DNA of 64,000 nucleotides. Source: Chryseobacterium takakiae (lineage in GTDB: Bacteria > Bacteroidota > Bacteroidia > Flavobacteriales > Weeksellaceae). The position numbers and the translations under genes were made by a program. Of the stretch, positions 9,777 to 18,068 are shown piece after piece (the stretch's first letter is position 1; every line of letters starts with the position of its first letter). The stretch covers positions 124,001-188,000 of the forward strand of contig NZ_FQVO01000008.1 of assembly GCF_900129385.1 (NCBI RefSeq), in the 5' to 3' direction. Under the pieces are notes generated by a model, which worked only from the letters and a program-made list of their open reading frames with translations, did not search any database and was not told the DNA's origin.

Positions 9777-11096
9777 ATGAAGTCAGTATATTCTGTTACT
9801 GCACTTTTATCAATCATATTGATCATCGGTCTGGTATATATTTCTTATTTTAATGTATATCAGACCGATGATTATATTTATGCGTATACTACCAAAAAAT
9901 TAGGATTTCTTGGAAACATGCAGGAATTCTACCTGAATTGGGGAGGGCGCTATTTCGGATATGGCTACAATATGCTGATTCCGCTTTCTCAAGATCCGGA
10001 AAATATTTTGCCTAAAATTTATCCTGTTTTTCTCATTTTTTCTTTTATAGTTGTTTCAGCGCTGAATTTCAAAGAGTTTTTTAAATATTCCTGGCTTCAC
10101 ACTATCGGTAGAGGGCTCGTCTTATTTTTATTTTATACTGTTATTTTAACGAATATTTCGGAGCATCTCTTTTGGTTTACCGGATCTAATATCTATTTTT
10201 TGCCGGTGATTATATCGGGACTTTTGGTGTTTTTCTGCAAGAAATATAACGATACAAGTAAAAGTATGTGGTATTACATGGCTCTGTTGTTTATTTTTAT
10301 CTTAATGGGCTCCAATGAAATTCTTGCACTGATTGTATTTGGGATTATTGTATATTGGAATACTCAAAATAAGTCGGCCAGAGCAAGAACAATGTTAATT
10401 GTTGGATTATCAGGCCTGTTAATTTCATTTCTTGCTCCGGGAAATTTTCAGAGAATGACGGAATCTCAGGATGCTTTTTACCTGAAATGGTTTAAAAGAA
10501 TCATATATTTCGGCGCAGATACAAGCTATATTTTTATTAAAACAGCTATTATAATTCCATTATTTATTAAAATTTTTGAAAAAGAAGTGGCCGAAATAGC
10601 AGTCCGGTATGATTTCAAAAAGCGTATAATGTTCTGGATGATTTCTTTTTTACCCTTGCTGTTCTTAGGATTTATCATGAACAGTATCGGAAGACAGTTC
10701 GAAAATATTATCTTTTTCTGGCTCCTAAGTTCATCAGTAATCATTTATGCAAAAATTAATTGGATCAAAAAATGCTGGATTTTTAGCCTGATCTTTATTT
10801 TGCTCCCACAAACCAATTTTTTTCCTGAAAAATACAAAAATTTCAATCTCAGCTTTAATATTAATACCATTGCTAAAGAGATATTGTATACAGATCTAAG
10901 AGCTTATGACAAAGAAATAAGCAAAAGAATCCATACTTTAAAAACAGCACCGTCAGATTCTGTTGTTTTAGATAAAATAAAAACAGTGCCTCTTGTATTA
11001 TATTTTGATGAAATGTCTTCTGTAAATGAGAACAGAGATTATGTAAGCATGCAGCTGGAAAAATATTTTAACAAAAAATACATCAGGACGAAATAA
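9777..11096 (+). CDS. DUF6056-like polytopic membrane protein
   Basis: A 439-residue integral membrane protein with roughly ten hydrophobic segments. The first helix (about 7-27) is followed by an acidic pair in a polar loop, YQTDDYIYAY (about 33-42). An acidic pair in the first external loop of a polytopic protein is also typical of GT-C glycosyltransferases, which use polyprenyl-phosphate sugars. The aromatic stretch NWGGRYFGYGYN follows. I assign it to DUF6056 by resemblance only. A role in surface glycan transfer is inference. It starts 4 nt after fabG and ends 3 nt before the convergent DUF1835 gene, leaving no room for a separate terminator. Confidence 0.6.
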   Translation: MKSVYSVTALLSIILIIGLVYISYFNVYQTDDYIYAYTTKKLGFLGNMQEFYLNWGGRYFGYGYNMLIPLSQDPENILPKIYPVFLIFSFIVVSALNFKEFFKYSWLHTIGRGLVLFLFYTVILTNISEHLFWFTGSNIYFLPVIISGLLVFFCKKYNDTSKSMWYYMALLFIFILMGSNEILALIVFGIIVYWNTQNKSARARTMLIVGLSGLLISFLAPGNFQRMTESQDAFYLKWFKRIIYFGADTSYIFIKTAIIIPLFIKIFEKEVAEIAVRYDFKKRIMFWMISFLPLLFLGFIMNSIGRQFENIIFFWLLSSSVIIYAKINWIKKCWIFSLIFILLPQTNFFPEKYKNFNLSFNINTIAKEILYTDLRAYDKEISKRIHTLKTAPSDSVVLDKIKTVPLVLYFDEMSSVNENRDYVSMQLEKYFNKKYIRTK

Positions 11097-11099
11097 TAT

Positions 11100-11834
11100 T
11101 TATTTTTCTCCGAGAATTTTATCATAAAACTGTTTTACCTGAAGATCTCCAAATCCGAAAATTCCCAGTTCATTTCGAAATTTTTCAAAAACAGCAATGA
11201 AATTCATTGTTCCGTCTTGCATTAAATTTCTGACAAAAGTTTCCGGATTAATATTCTGATAAGCATCTATTAGTTTCTGCAAAAAATGAAAGCAGTCTGA
11301 TGGATGCAGAGAGAGCTGTTTTAATGTATTGCGGTCATTACTTTGATATGCTTTCCACAAATCGCACCCCAGATCAATATCTTTCTGATAAAATAAAATT
11401 TTTGACTCTAAGGCCTCTTGTAAATCCACATCGTTTGAATCTGAAAATCCTTCCCAATTATTTCCTGATGAATTTTTTGGAAAAACTCTGTAAATTTTTA
11501 TGTTTCTGTCTTTGGGAAGTAAGGTCAGGCAAAACCACATATTTACCTGGCAAAAAAGATCATCTTCAAACCAGAGATTTACTTCAGAATGAGCAGGAAT
11601 ATTTTTCATTTTTTCAAATTCCGAAACAACCTTCTGATAGTAATTCACTTTTTCATCAGAATAATTTTCGGAAATAAATGCTGCCCGTATTTTCCATAAT
11701 TCATCAGGATAATCAGCTTGCAGAGGTCCTGTAACTAACGCTTCTCTACAGATTATTATCTCGCCGGAAATTGCTGTTTGCTTCAGTTTCCCAGCAAGAT
11801 AATCTCCGTTGGTTATATTAAATATAGTATTCAA
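11100..11834 (-). CDS. DUF1835 domain protein
   Basis: A 244-residue soluble protein whose N-terminus (MNTIFNITNGDYLAGKLKQT, then GEIIICREALVTGPL) matches the DUF1835 pattern, an alpha/beta domain beginning with an H/ITNGD motif. There is no signal peptide. The biochemical function of the family is unknown to me. It starts 3 nt downstream of the GMP reductase stop on the same strand, suggesting one transcript, although a functional connection is not obvious. Confidence 0.7.
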   Translation of the reverse strand: MNTIFNITNGDYLAGKLKQTAISGEIIICREALVTGPLQADYPDELWKIRAAFISENYSDEKVNYYQKVVSEFEKMKNIPAHSEVNLWFEDDLFCQVNMWFCLTLLPKDRNIKIYRVFPKNSSGNNWEGFSDSNDVDLQEALESKILFYQKDIDLGCDLWKAYQSNDRNTLKQLSLHPSDCFHFLQKLIDAYQNINPETFVRNLMQDGTMNFIAVFEKFRNELGIFGFGDLQVKQFYDKILGEK

Positions 11835-11837
11835 ATG

Positions 11838-12878
11838 CTAATCTTTAAAAACCTGGTTTTCCTGCTCCTGAACTCTGATAAAAGTAGTTCTTTTAGACAA
11901 TTCTTTCAACGTTGAAGCTCCAACATAGGTACAGGTAGATCGTACCCCTCCCAAAATATCTTTTACCGTTTCCGAAACCGGACCTTTATAAGAAACCTTT
12001 ACGGTTTTTCCTTCCGATGCCCTGTATTCTGCAACACCTCCGGAATGTTTATCCATCGCCGTCTTGGAACTCATTCCATAAAAGAGACGGAATTTTTTTC
12101 CATTTTCTTCAACAATTTCACCGCCGCTTTCATCATGTCCTGCAAACATCCCGCCCAACATCACAAAATCTGCTCCACCGCCAAAAGCTTTAGCCACATC
12201 TCCCGGAACTTTACATCCGCCATCTGCGATAATATGCCCCTTCAATCCATGCGCTGCGTCGGCACATTCAATAATTGCCGAAAGCTGCGGATATCCCACA
12301 CCGGTCTTTACGCGGGTTGTACATACAGATCCCGGACCGATTCCCACTTTAATAATATCGGCACCTACCAGAAGAAGTTCTTCCACCATTTCTCCGGTAA
12401 CCACATTGCCGGCAATGATGATTTTATCAGGGAAATTGGCTCTTGCACTCTTCACAAATTCAACGAAATGCTCGGAATAGCCATTGGCTACATCAATACA
12501 GAGAAATTCGATTTTAGGATGCTTTTCAAGGATGATACGGATCTTTTCTTCATCAGATTTACCGGTTCCGGTGCTCAATGCAATATACTGATAGATGCTG
12601 TCCGGCTGCGAATCCAGAAAAGCAGTCCATTCTTCAGGTGTATAGTGTTTGTGAACTGCGGTAATGATTTTATCCCGGGCAAGCTCCACCGCCATCTCAA
12701 AGGTTCCTACCGTATCCATATTAGCGGCAATTACGGGAACACCGCTCCATTTTTTTCGGGTGTGCCTGAAGGTAAATTCTCTTTCCAGATCAACTTCAGA
12801 ACGGGATTTTAATGTAGAACGTTTCGGACGGAACATTACATCCTTGAAACCCAGCTTTATATCATATTCTATTCTCAT
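11838..12878 (-). CDS. guaC: GMP reductase
   Basis: Converts GMP to IMP with NADPH in purine interconversion. The 346-residue TIM barrel has the IMPDH/GMPR signature [13 protein letters not shown] with catalytic C186. It lacks the CBS pair of IMP dehydrogenase, and the N-terminus ([17 protein letters not shown]) and IIADGGCK segment fit GMP reductase. The length matches the eukaryotic-type/E. coli GuaC group. The DUF1835 gene follows directly downstream. Confidence 0.92.
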   Translation of the reverse strand: MRIEYDIKLGFKDVMFRPKRSTLKSRSEVDLEREFTFRHTRKKWSGVPVIAANMDTVGTFEMAVELARDKIITAVHKHYTPEEWTAFLDSQPDSIYQYIALSTGTGKSDEEKIRIILEKHPKIEFLCIDVANGYSEHFVEFVKSARANFPDKIIIAGNVVTGEMVEELLLVGADIIKVGIGPGSVCTTRVKTGVGYPQLSAIIECADAAHGLKGHIIADGGCKVPGDVAKAFGGGADFVMLGGMFAGHDESGGEIVEENGKKFRLFYGMSSKTAMDKHSGGVAEYRASEGKTVKVSYKGPVSETVKDILGGVRSTCTYVGASTLKELSKRTTFIRVQEQENQVFKD

Positions 12879-13000
12879 AATTTGGAAATTATATTTAAAT
12901 AAAAATAAGGAAAAAGATTGATTGTAAATCTTAAAACTCGCTTAGATTAATAGGAATTCCTTATAAATCTATATTCTGCAACCAATTTACAAGAAGAAAT

Positions 13001-13141
13001 ATGATTAATCACCTAAAAAGCATCAAGAACGAAGCAAAAAGGTCGGATGTCAATGAGAATAGGGTCATTAATGAGCCAAAAAAGCTGGTTAATCATGCCG
13101 AAAGGCTTGATCATCAGTATCAGGAAATGAATTTCGTATGA
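13001..13141 (+). CDS. Possible 46-residue peptide
   Basis: An ATG at 13001 opens a 46-codon frame rich in charged residues (starts MINHLKSIKNEAKRSDV, ends HQYQEMNFV), ending in TGA 53 nt before the Lgt-like gene. Codon use looks like its neighbours and the peptide would be helical and soluble. I recognise no family. It could be a real small gene or a relic. The remainder of the 315-base interval 12879-13193 shows no other structure. Confidence 0.35.
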   Translation: MINHLKSIKNEAKRSDVNENRVINEPKKLVNHAERLDHQYQEMNFV

Positions 13142-13193
13142 AATTAAGAAGAATTCCTGTATATATATTTAAAAAAGCAATACATTTGAAGCC

Positions 13194-13940
13194 ATGGATT
13201 TTCCTGTAACCTTTAACATTTTTGGTAAAACAATCCTCGCCCATCCGCTTTTTGAAGCGGCAGGAATTTTCATCGGTATGCGCTATTATTTTTATTTAAA
13301 AAGAAAGTCCGCTGAAAAGATGTCTTTCAATACTTCTGCAGCTGTTTTAATAGGAGCTACAGCGGGAGCCTTAATAGGTTCCAAACTTATTGGAAATTTG
13401 GAAAATCCATACACTCTTTTTGAAAATTTTAGCTTCAAAAGATTTTGGACAAATAATACGATTGTTGGCGGACTGGCTTTTGGGTTAATTGGAGTAGAAT
13501 GGGCAAAAAAAATTGTCGGCCATAAAGAAAGCACAGGAGATCTGATTGTTTTTCCATTAATTCTGGCAATGATTATCGGGAGAATAGGCTGCTTCCTCAC
13601 AGGAATTCATGAAGAAACATACGGTATCCCTACAGATTCTTTTTTTGGAATGCATCTGGGAGATCAGTATCTGAGACATCCTGTTGCTTTATATGAAATT
13701 GCTTTCCTTATTGTTTTGTGGATTGTTTTAAAAATAATTAAGAATAAAAATAAATTTCCATCAGGATTTATCTTTCAGTTATTTATGATCTGTTACTTCA
13801 GCTTCAGATTTATGCTGGATTTTATCAAGCCTAAGGTAGAAATCACTGCAGGAGTCGGAACCATACAGTTGGTTTGTGTTGCCGTGATTTTTTACTATTT
13901 CTTTAAGCTCAGATCAACAAAAGTTGTAAATTCACTTTAA
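13194..13940 (+). CDS. Divergent Lgt-family membrane protein
   Basis: A 248-residue polytopic protein of the prolipoprotein diacylglyceryl transferase (Lgt) family, about seven membrane helices. Lgt normally moves diacylglycerol from phosphatidylglycerol to the lipobox cysteine. Conserved here are R130 in GRIGCF, the LRHPVALYE segment, and R205 in FRFMLDF. Several canonical residues are changed: the HGGL motif reads VGGL (Val91 where the essential His sits), and the GNFxNxE signature reads GCFLTGI. It is therefore probably a paralog with altered chemistry rather than the housekeeping enzyme, which I would expect elsewhere. It is followed within 10 nt by two small membrane proteins and then a radical SAM enzyme, all on one strand. 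Confidence 0.75.
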   Translation: MDFPVTFNIFGKTILAHPLFEAAGIFIGMRYYFYLKRKSAEKMSFNTSAAVLIGATAGALIGSKLIGNLENPYTLFENFSFKRFWTNNTIVGGLAFGLIGVEWAKKIVGHKESTGDLIVFPLILAMIIGRIGCFLTGIHEETYGIPTDSFFGMHLGDQYLRHPVALYEIAFLIVLWIVLKIIKNKNKFPSGFIFQLFMICYFSFRFMLDFIKPKVEITAGVGTIQLVCVAVIFYYFFKLRSTKVVNSL

Positions 13941-13949
13941 ATAAAACTC

Positions 13950-14189
13950 ATGAAACTACTAACATTACTTGAAGTTGGGAATCTGGATCTCGTCGGATTA
14001 GTTATATTCGTTATTGCTATTGTTCTAGTTGTACTTTTTGTTATATCAGTTTTTGTAGCAGCTTTTGTACAGATTATTTACGAATGGAATAATGAAAAAA
14101 AGTTTTCAAAAGGACAGTTTTGGAAGACCGTTTTGATATCAATGCTTGTGGGAGGGCTCATCAGCGGTTTTGTTTGTGGAGGAATGTAA
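13950..14189 (+). CDS. Small two-helix membrane protein A
   Basis: A 79-residue protein with a long hydrophobic helix (about 14-44), a polar linker with YEWNNEKKFSKGQFWKT, and a second helix ending in GGLISGFVCGGM. It is a paralog of the next gene, sharing the FSKxQFWxTVxISML core and the Cys-Gly-Gly end. There is no family I can name. It lies 9 nt after the Lgt-like gene, which suggests a small subunit or modulator of that membrane complex. Confidence 0.65.
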   Translation: MKLLTLLEVGNLDLVGLVIFVIAIVLVVLFVISVFVAAFVQIIYEWNNEKKFSKGQFWKTVLISMLVGGLISGFVCGGM

Positions 14190-14200
14190 AAACAGTAAGA

Positions 14201-14407
14201 ATGGATTTGTTGATTTTAATAATAACAGCACTTTTTATATTCGGAGGAACTATTTTTGGAATTTCATTTATAGTTGGAAAAATTACTGAAGCTATTTTTC
14301 ATTGGAAGAATAAAAATTTTTCAAAGAAGCAATTTTGGCAAACCGTCACTATTTCCATGCTTATCTGTTTGATAATTAGCGGAATGATTTGCGGAGGAAT
14401 TTTATAA
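14201..14407 (+). CDS. Small two-helix membrane protein B
   Basis: A 68-residue tandem paralog of the preceding protein: one hydrophobic helix (about 3-29), FHWKNKNFSKKQFWQT, then a second helix ending in ISGMICGGIL. I use the ATG at 14201; a longer frame from 14120 would overlap the preceding gene in another frame and adds a non-hydrophobic leader. It starts 11 nt after gene A and lies 13 nt ahead of the radical SAM gene. Confidence 0.65.
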   Translation: MDLLILIITALFIFGGTIFGISFIVGKITEAIFHWKNKNFSKKQFWQTVTISMLICLIISGMICGGIL

Positions 14408-14420
14408 ATTAAGAATTATT

Positions 14421-15824
14421 ATGCCCGTTAGAAACTATACCTATTACGATTATACCATCAGTCTTTGCCCGGAATGCCTGAAAAGAGTAGGCGCAAAGAT
14501 CATTATAGAAGATGAAGCTGTTTTCATGACGAAAAGATGTCCCGATCACGGATTTTTTAAAACAAAAATTGCTTCTGATGTTCAGTATTATAAAAACATA
14601 AGAAATTACAATAAAGCATCAGAAATTCCTGTACATTTTGGAACCGACGTAGAATATGGCTGTCCTTACGATTGTGGTTTATGTGTTGATCATGAACAAC
14701 ATAGCTGCCTTTCCATTGTGGAAGTAACGGATCGATGCAATCTTACCTGTCCCACCTGTTACGCCATGTCGTCTCCGCATTATGGAAGCCACAGAAGTCT
14801 GGAAGAGATTGAAGCCATGTTTGATATTATTGTTAAAAATGAAGGTGAACCGGATGTTGTGCAGATCAGCGGAGGAGAACCGACCATTCATCCACAATTT
14901 TTTAAAATCATGGATATTGCGAAGTCGAAACCGATTAAACATCTAATGCTGAATACCAACGGGGTGCGGATTGCCAATGATCCGGGATTTGCAGAAAAAC
15001 TGGCTGCCTATGCTCCGGAATTTGAAATTTATCTTCAGTTTGATTCCTTTAAACCGGAAGTGCTTGAAGATTTCAGAGGAAAAGATTTGACGGATGTCCG
15101 TTTGAAAGCGTTGGAAAAATTGAATGCCCTGAATCTTTCAACAACACTCGTAATTGTTCTTCAGAAAGGTAAAAATATTGACGAAATCGGAAAAATTATT
15201 GAATTTGCGTTAAAACAGAAATGTGTCCGCGGAATTACCTTTCAGCCTGTAGAAATTGCCGGAAGAAACCGGGAAGATTCTGCTCACGAAAAAATAACCC
15301 TTACCGAAGTAAGACAGGAAATATTAAACCAATTTCCGCTTCTCAATTCGGATGATATTATTCCGGTTCCGTGTAATCCCGATGCTTTGGCCATGGGATA
15401 TATTCTGAAACTGGAAGGAGAAACCATTCCTTTAACACGATACATCAATCCTGCTGATCTCCTGAATAATGAAACCCGAAATACCATTGTTTACGAACAG
15501 GATACCGGATTGCAGATGCAGCTTTTGGATATTTTCAGCACCGGAATTTCTGTAGATAAAGTGAAACCTAAAGTGAACCAGTTATTGTGCTGTCTTCCTG
15601 ACGTTTCCGCACCCAATCTGGATTACGATAACCTGTTCAGAATTATCATCATGAACTTTATGGATGCCCATGATTTTGATGTACGGGCGGTAAAGAAATC
15701 CTGCGTTCATATCGTCAATAAAGACCTGAAAATGATTCCTTTTGAAACCATGAATCTTTTTTACAGGGATGATAAAAGGAAGTATTTGGAGGAATTAAGG
15801 AAGGAGGATAGAGTTTTGTTCTAA
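14421..15824 (+). CDS. Radical SAM enzyme, Tes/MJ0619-like
   Basis: A 467-residue radical SAM protein. The SAM-binding cluster motif is CNLTCPTC (C106, C110, C113), followed by the GGEPT-type motif SGGEPT. Extra cysteines precede it: C16/C19 (CPEC) with C40 (CPDHGFF), resembling a rubredoxin-like metal knuckle, and C81, C85, C88, C96. The C-terminus has FMDAHDFDVRAVKKSCVHI and IPFETMNLFYRD. This architecture matches the archaeal MJ0619/tetraether lipid synthase (Tes) family, in which Tes joins lipid tails by radical C-C coupling. The substrate here is not known. Linkage to an Lgt-like lipid-handling protein and two small membrane proteins suggests a lipid or lipoprotein acyl substrate (inference). 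Confidence 0.8.
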   Translation: MPVRNYTYYDYTISLCPECLKRVGAKIIIEDEAVFMTKRCPDHGFFKTKIASDVQYYKNIRNYNKASEIPVHFGTDVEYGCPYDCGLCVDHEQHSCLSIVEVTDRCNLTCPTCYAMSSPHYGSHRSLEEIEAMFDIIVKNEGEPDVVQISGGEPTIHPQFFKIMDIAKSKPIKHLMLNTNGVRIANDPGFAEKLAAYAPEFEIYLQFDSFKPEVLEDFRGKDLTDVRLKALEKLNALNLSTTLVIVLQKGKNIDEIGKIIEFALKQKCVRGITFQPVEIAGRNREDSAHEKITLTEVRQEILNQFPLLNSDDIIPVPCNPDALAMGYILKLEGETIPLTRYINPADLLNNETRNTIVYEQDTGLQMQLLDIFSTGISVDKVKPKVNQLLCCLPDVSAPNLDYDNLFRIIIMNFMDAHDFDVRAVKKSCVHIVNKDLKMIPFETMNLFYRDDKRKYLEELRKEDRVLF

Positions 15825-15863
15825 TCTGTATATTTTTATTAATCGATTATTATATATTTTAAT

Positions 15864-16583
15864 TTAGTTCTTCTCTATAGGATTTATAGTCAATGTAGAA
15901 TTAGTGTTAGAATTTTTGATTAAATTATTAATTTTAATTTGCTGCATTTTTTTTCTATCAATATATTTGACAGACTTGTTAAATATAACATTTTTATCTT
16001 TTGATATTATTTGTAATAAACTGTAATGAAAATTATTATCATTATCAAAAACTTCAAGAATTAATCCAGGTAGACCAGAAAATTTATATGGACCATCAGA
16101 AATACCGATTTCATTTGTGTACCAAGCAGTATAATTTCTTCCGCGAAATGTTGTTTCTGCCTTTTGACAGTTGTAGCCTAATATTTGTTTTTTTTCGTCA
16201 ATTAATTTCCATTCCATAATTGGAATAGATTCCATATATCCAATATTTATTTTATCTATTAATTCACTAAATATCATTTCACCTTTATCAAAATCTTTAA
16301 ATATAACATGGTTTACTTTAAACATAGGACCTGCGGGAAGTTGAATTATTTTTTGATTTGCTATGATAGAATCGATTTTAAATTTATTTTCATTTTGAAA
16401 GATAGAACGCTTATCTCCCAAATATAAACAGACAATATCATTATCAAATTTATTTTCTCTTAAATTCGACTTGTATTTAAGATTATAAATAATTTGAATA
16501 TTTGATTTAAAATTTATTATTTGTGAAGATAATAATGAGAAACTAAAAAAAAATAGAAAGTATGTGATTTTATGCTTATACAT
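15864..16583 (-). CDS. GLPGLI family protein
   Basis: A 239-residue exported protein with signal peptide (residues 1-20, ending LLSSQ) and the family-defining segment SGLPGLILEV (about 168-177), preceded by the typical ETTFRGRNYTAWYTNEI. GLPGLI proteins are abundant in Bacteroidota envelopes; their function is unknown. The gene is visibly more AT-rich (many Ile, Asn, Lys codons) than neighbours, as is the small secreted gene upstream, which suggests a recently acquired or fast-evolving islet. A terminator separates it from that upstream gene. Confidence 0.82.
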   Translation of the reverse strand: MYKHKITYFLFFFSFSLLSSQIINFKSNIQIIYNLKYKSNLRENKFDNDIVCLYLGDKRSIFQNENKFKIDSIIANQKIIQLPAGPMFKVNHVIFKDFDKGEMIFSELIDKINIGYMESIPIMEWKLIDEKKQILGYNCQKAETTFRGRNYTAWYTNEIGISDGPYKFSGLPGLILEVFDNDNNFHYSLLQIISKDKNVIFNKSVKYIDRKKMQQIKINNLIKNSNTNSTLTINPIEKN

Positions 16584-16635
16584 ATTGTATACTGTTAAAA
16601 TAAATAAGTAAAAAATTTATATATTAAGAATGAAA

Positions 16636-16674
16636 TAAAAAAGGGCCCATATCATTAAGTAATAACATGGCCCC
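16636..16674 (-). terminator. Rho-independent terminator
   Basis: On the minus strand GGGGCCAT and ATGGGCCC form an 8-bp stem with one mismatch, followed by TTTTTTATTT. It lies 29 nt past the stop of the small secreted gene (16703-17032) and would end that transcript before the GLPGLI gene. Confidence 0.75.
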
Positions 16675-16702
16675 ATAATATGTATGTGATCAATTTTAAT
16701 AA

Positions 16703-17032
16703 TTAAGCCATACCTGTACCTGAACCAGTACACGTTGGCTCCATACCAACATATGTTCCTGGTTGGGCTGGAACAAATGTATAATAATTATGATCACTCT
16801 TTAAATATATATATGTTCCATATACGAAACAAGTTCCGTTTGCTGTTTGAATTGCCCCCATACCATATTCGTAGTCATAATCAGGAGAAGGCCTTTCTAT
16901 TCCTCTAAATGTAGTTTCTTTTATAGAAGGTTTATCTTCAATGATTATTGAAGGTGTATTTTTTACAATTCCAGTATTCGCACTCATAAAACTAGCAATA
17001 CCTAAAAATGCTGATAAAAAAAATTTTTTCAT
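16703..17032 (-). CDS. Small secreted protein of unknown function
   Basis: A 109-residue protein with a signal peptide (MKKFFLSAFLGIASFMSA). The mature part is rich in Thr, Gly and Tyr, has two cysteines (in NGTCFVYG and EPTCTGSG) that could form a disulfide, and ends GSGTGMA. I recognise no family. It has its own strong terminator, so it may be transcribed as a single short mRNA. It is AT-rich like the neighbouring GLPGLI gene. A secreted structural or effector-like peptide is possible but unsupported. Confidence 0.65.
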   Translation of the reverse strand: MKKFFLSAFLGIASFMSANTGIVKNTPSIIIEDKPSIKETTFRGIERPSPDYDYEYGMGAIQTANGTCFVYGTYIYLKSDHNYYTFVPAQPGTYVGMEPTCTGSGTGMA

Positions 17033-17160
17033 GATAGTTATAAAAATTATTATTAATATGGGTTAAAGTTTATACACATTATACCCTATTAGGTGTATTA
17101 AATATTTAATACACCAAAAATAAAAAATAAAATTAATAATTTATATAAAAATCACCATAT

Positions 17161-17922
17161 TTAGAATAATTTTTTTAATGTGTCCATATACTCATACGCC
17201 GTAAGATCGAATTTTACAGGTACAATGGAAATGTATCCATTCGCCAGAGCTGTTTCGTCTGCATCTTCAGATTCATCCATATTATTAAAGTATCCTGTGA
17301 GCCAGTAATATTTTTTACCGTGAGGATTTACCCTTTCGTCAAAGCTTTCTTCCCATTTGGCATGAGCCTGTTTGCAGACTTTCACCCCTTTAATTTCTTC
17401 CTTCTGAAGTTTCGGGATGTTTACATTTAGAACAACGCCTTTTGGCATTGGATTTTCCAATGTTCTTTTAACAATATTCTGAATATATTCTTTCGCCTGT
17501 GTAAAATCTGCTTCCCAGCTGAAATCCAGCAATGAGAATCCGATAGCCGGGAGATTCTCTACACCTGCTTCTACCGCTGCAGACATTGTCCCTGAATAGA
17601 TCACATTAATTGAAGAATTGGCACCATGGTTGATCCCGGAAACCACAATATCCGGCCTTCTCGGCAAAATCTTATCAAGAGCCATCTTTACACAATCTAC
17701 AGGGGTGCCGCTGCAGGAAAAATCTTTTTGCGGGCCCTCCAGATGCACTTCTTCGTAGCTGAGGGTAGAATTGATGGTAATGGCATGACCTTTACCGCTT
17801 TGTGGAGAGTTAGGTGCTACTACAACGACTTCTCCGATTTCGTTCATAAAACTTACAAGATTTCTGATACCAGGTGCTGTAATCCCGTCGTCATTTGTAA
17901 CCAGAATAAGTGGTTTTTCCAT
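17161..17922 (-). CDS. surE: 5'/3'-nucleotidase SurE
   Basis: Metal-dependent phosphatase acting on nucleoside monophosphates, linked to stress survival. The metal site is TNDDG (9-13), with the conserved VAPNSPQSGKGHAIT, SGINHGAN and YSGTMSAAVEA segments. Length is 253 aa from the ATG at 17922. A TTG at 17943 would add seven residues but SurE proteins start just before the first strand, so I prefer the ATG. It is divergent from the ctp protease gene, with about 146 bp between them. Confidence 0.93.
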   Translation of the reverse strand: MEKPLILVTNDDGITAPGIRNLVSFMNEIGEVVVVAPNSPQSGKGHAITINSTLSYEEVHLEGPQKDFSCSGTPVDCVKMALDKILPRRPDIVVSGINHGANSSINVIYSGTMSAAVEAGVENLPAIGFSLLDFSWEADFTQAKEYIQNIVKRTLENPMPKGVVLNVNIPKLQKEEIKGVKVCKQAHAKWEESFDERVNPHGKKYYWLTGYFNNMDESEDADETALANGYISIVPVKFDLTAYEYMDTLKKLF

Positions 17923-17981
17923 ATTAAAATTTAATTTTAACAAAAATACTTAAAACTATCTGATATTTATAAAGAAGGTAT

Positions 17982-17989
17982 TAAATTTG
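17982..17989 (+). promoter_or_regulatory. Candidate -7 box for the tail-specific protease gene
   Basis: TAAATTTG fits TAnnTTTG, 79 bp ahead of the ATG at 18069. No clear -33 TTG; other AT-rich near-matches occur nearby, so this is tentative. Confidence 0.3.
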
Positions 17990-18068
17990 ATAATTTGTAA
18001 CAGTTAATTAAAAATTACAACTTATTAAAATACTTTTTTAAAAAATTAATAAAATACATTACAGATTT

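Noticed and set aside
12045..12812. 255-residue open frame on the plus strand
   Set aside because: It is fully antisense to the well-supported GMP reductase, with Cys/His/Phe-rich composition typical of a reverse-complement shadow.
14120..14200. Longer N-terminus for small membrane protein B
   Set aside because: The added codons overlap gene A in another frame and lack the hydrophobic start; ATG at 14201 gives a normal protein.
15864..17032. Radical-SAM-modified peptide (RiPP) locus with the upstream radical SAM gene
   Set aside because: The radical SAM protein is of Tes type without SPASM-type features, its gene is on the opposite strand, and the small protein has an ordinary signal peptide with no leader-core pattern.
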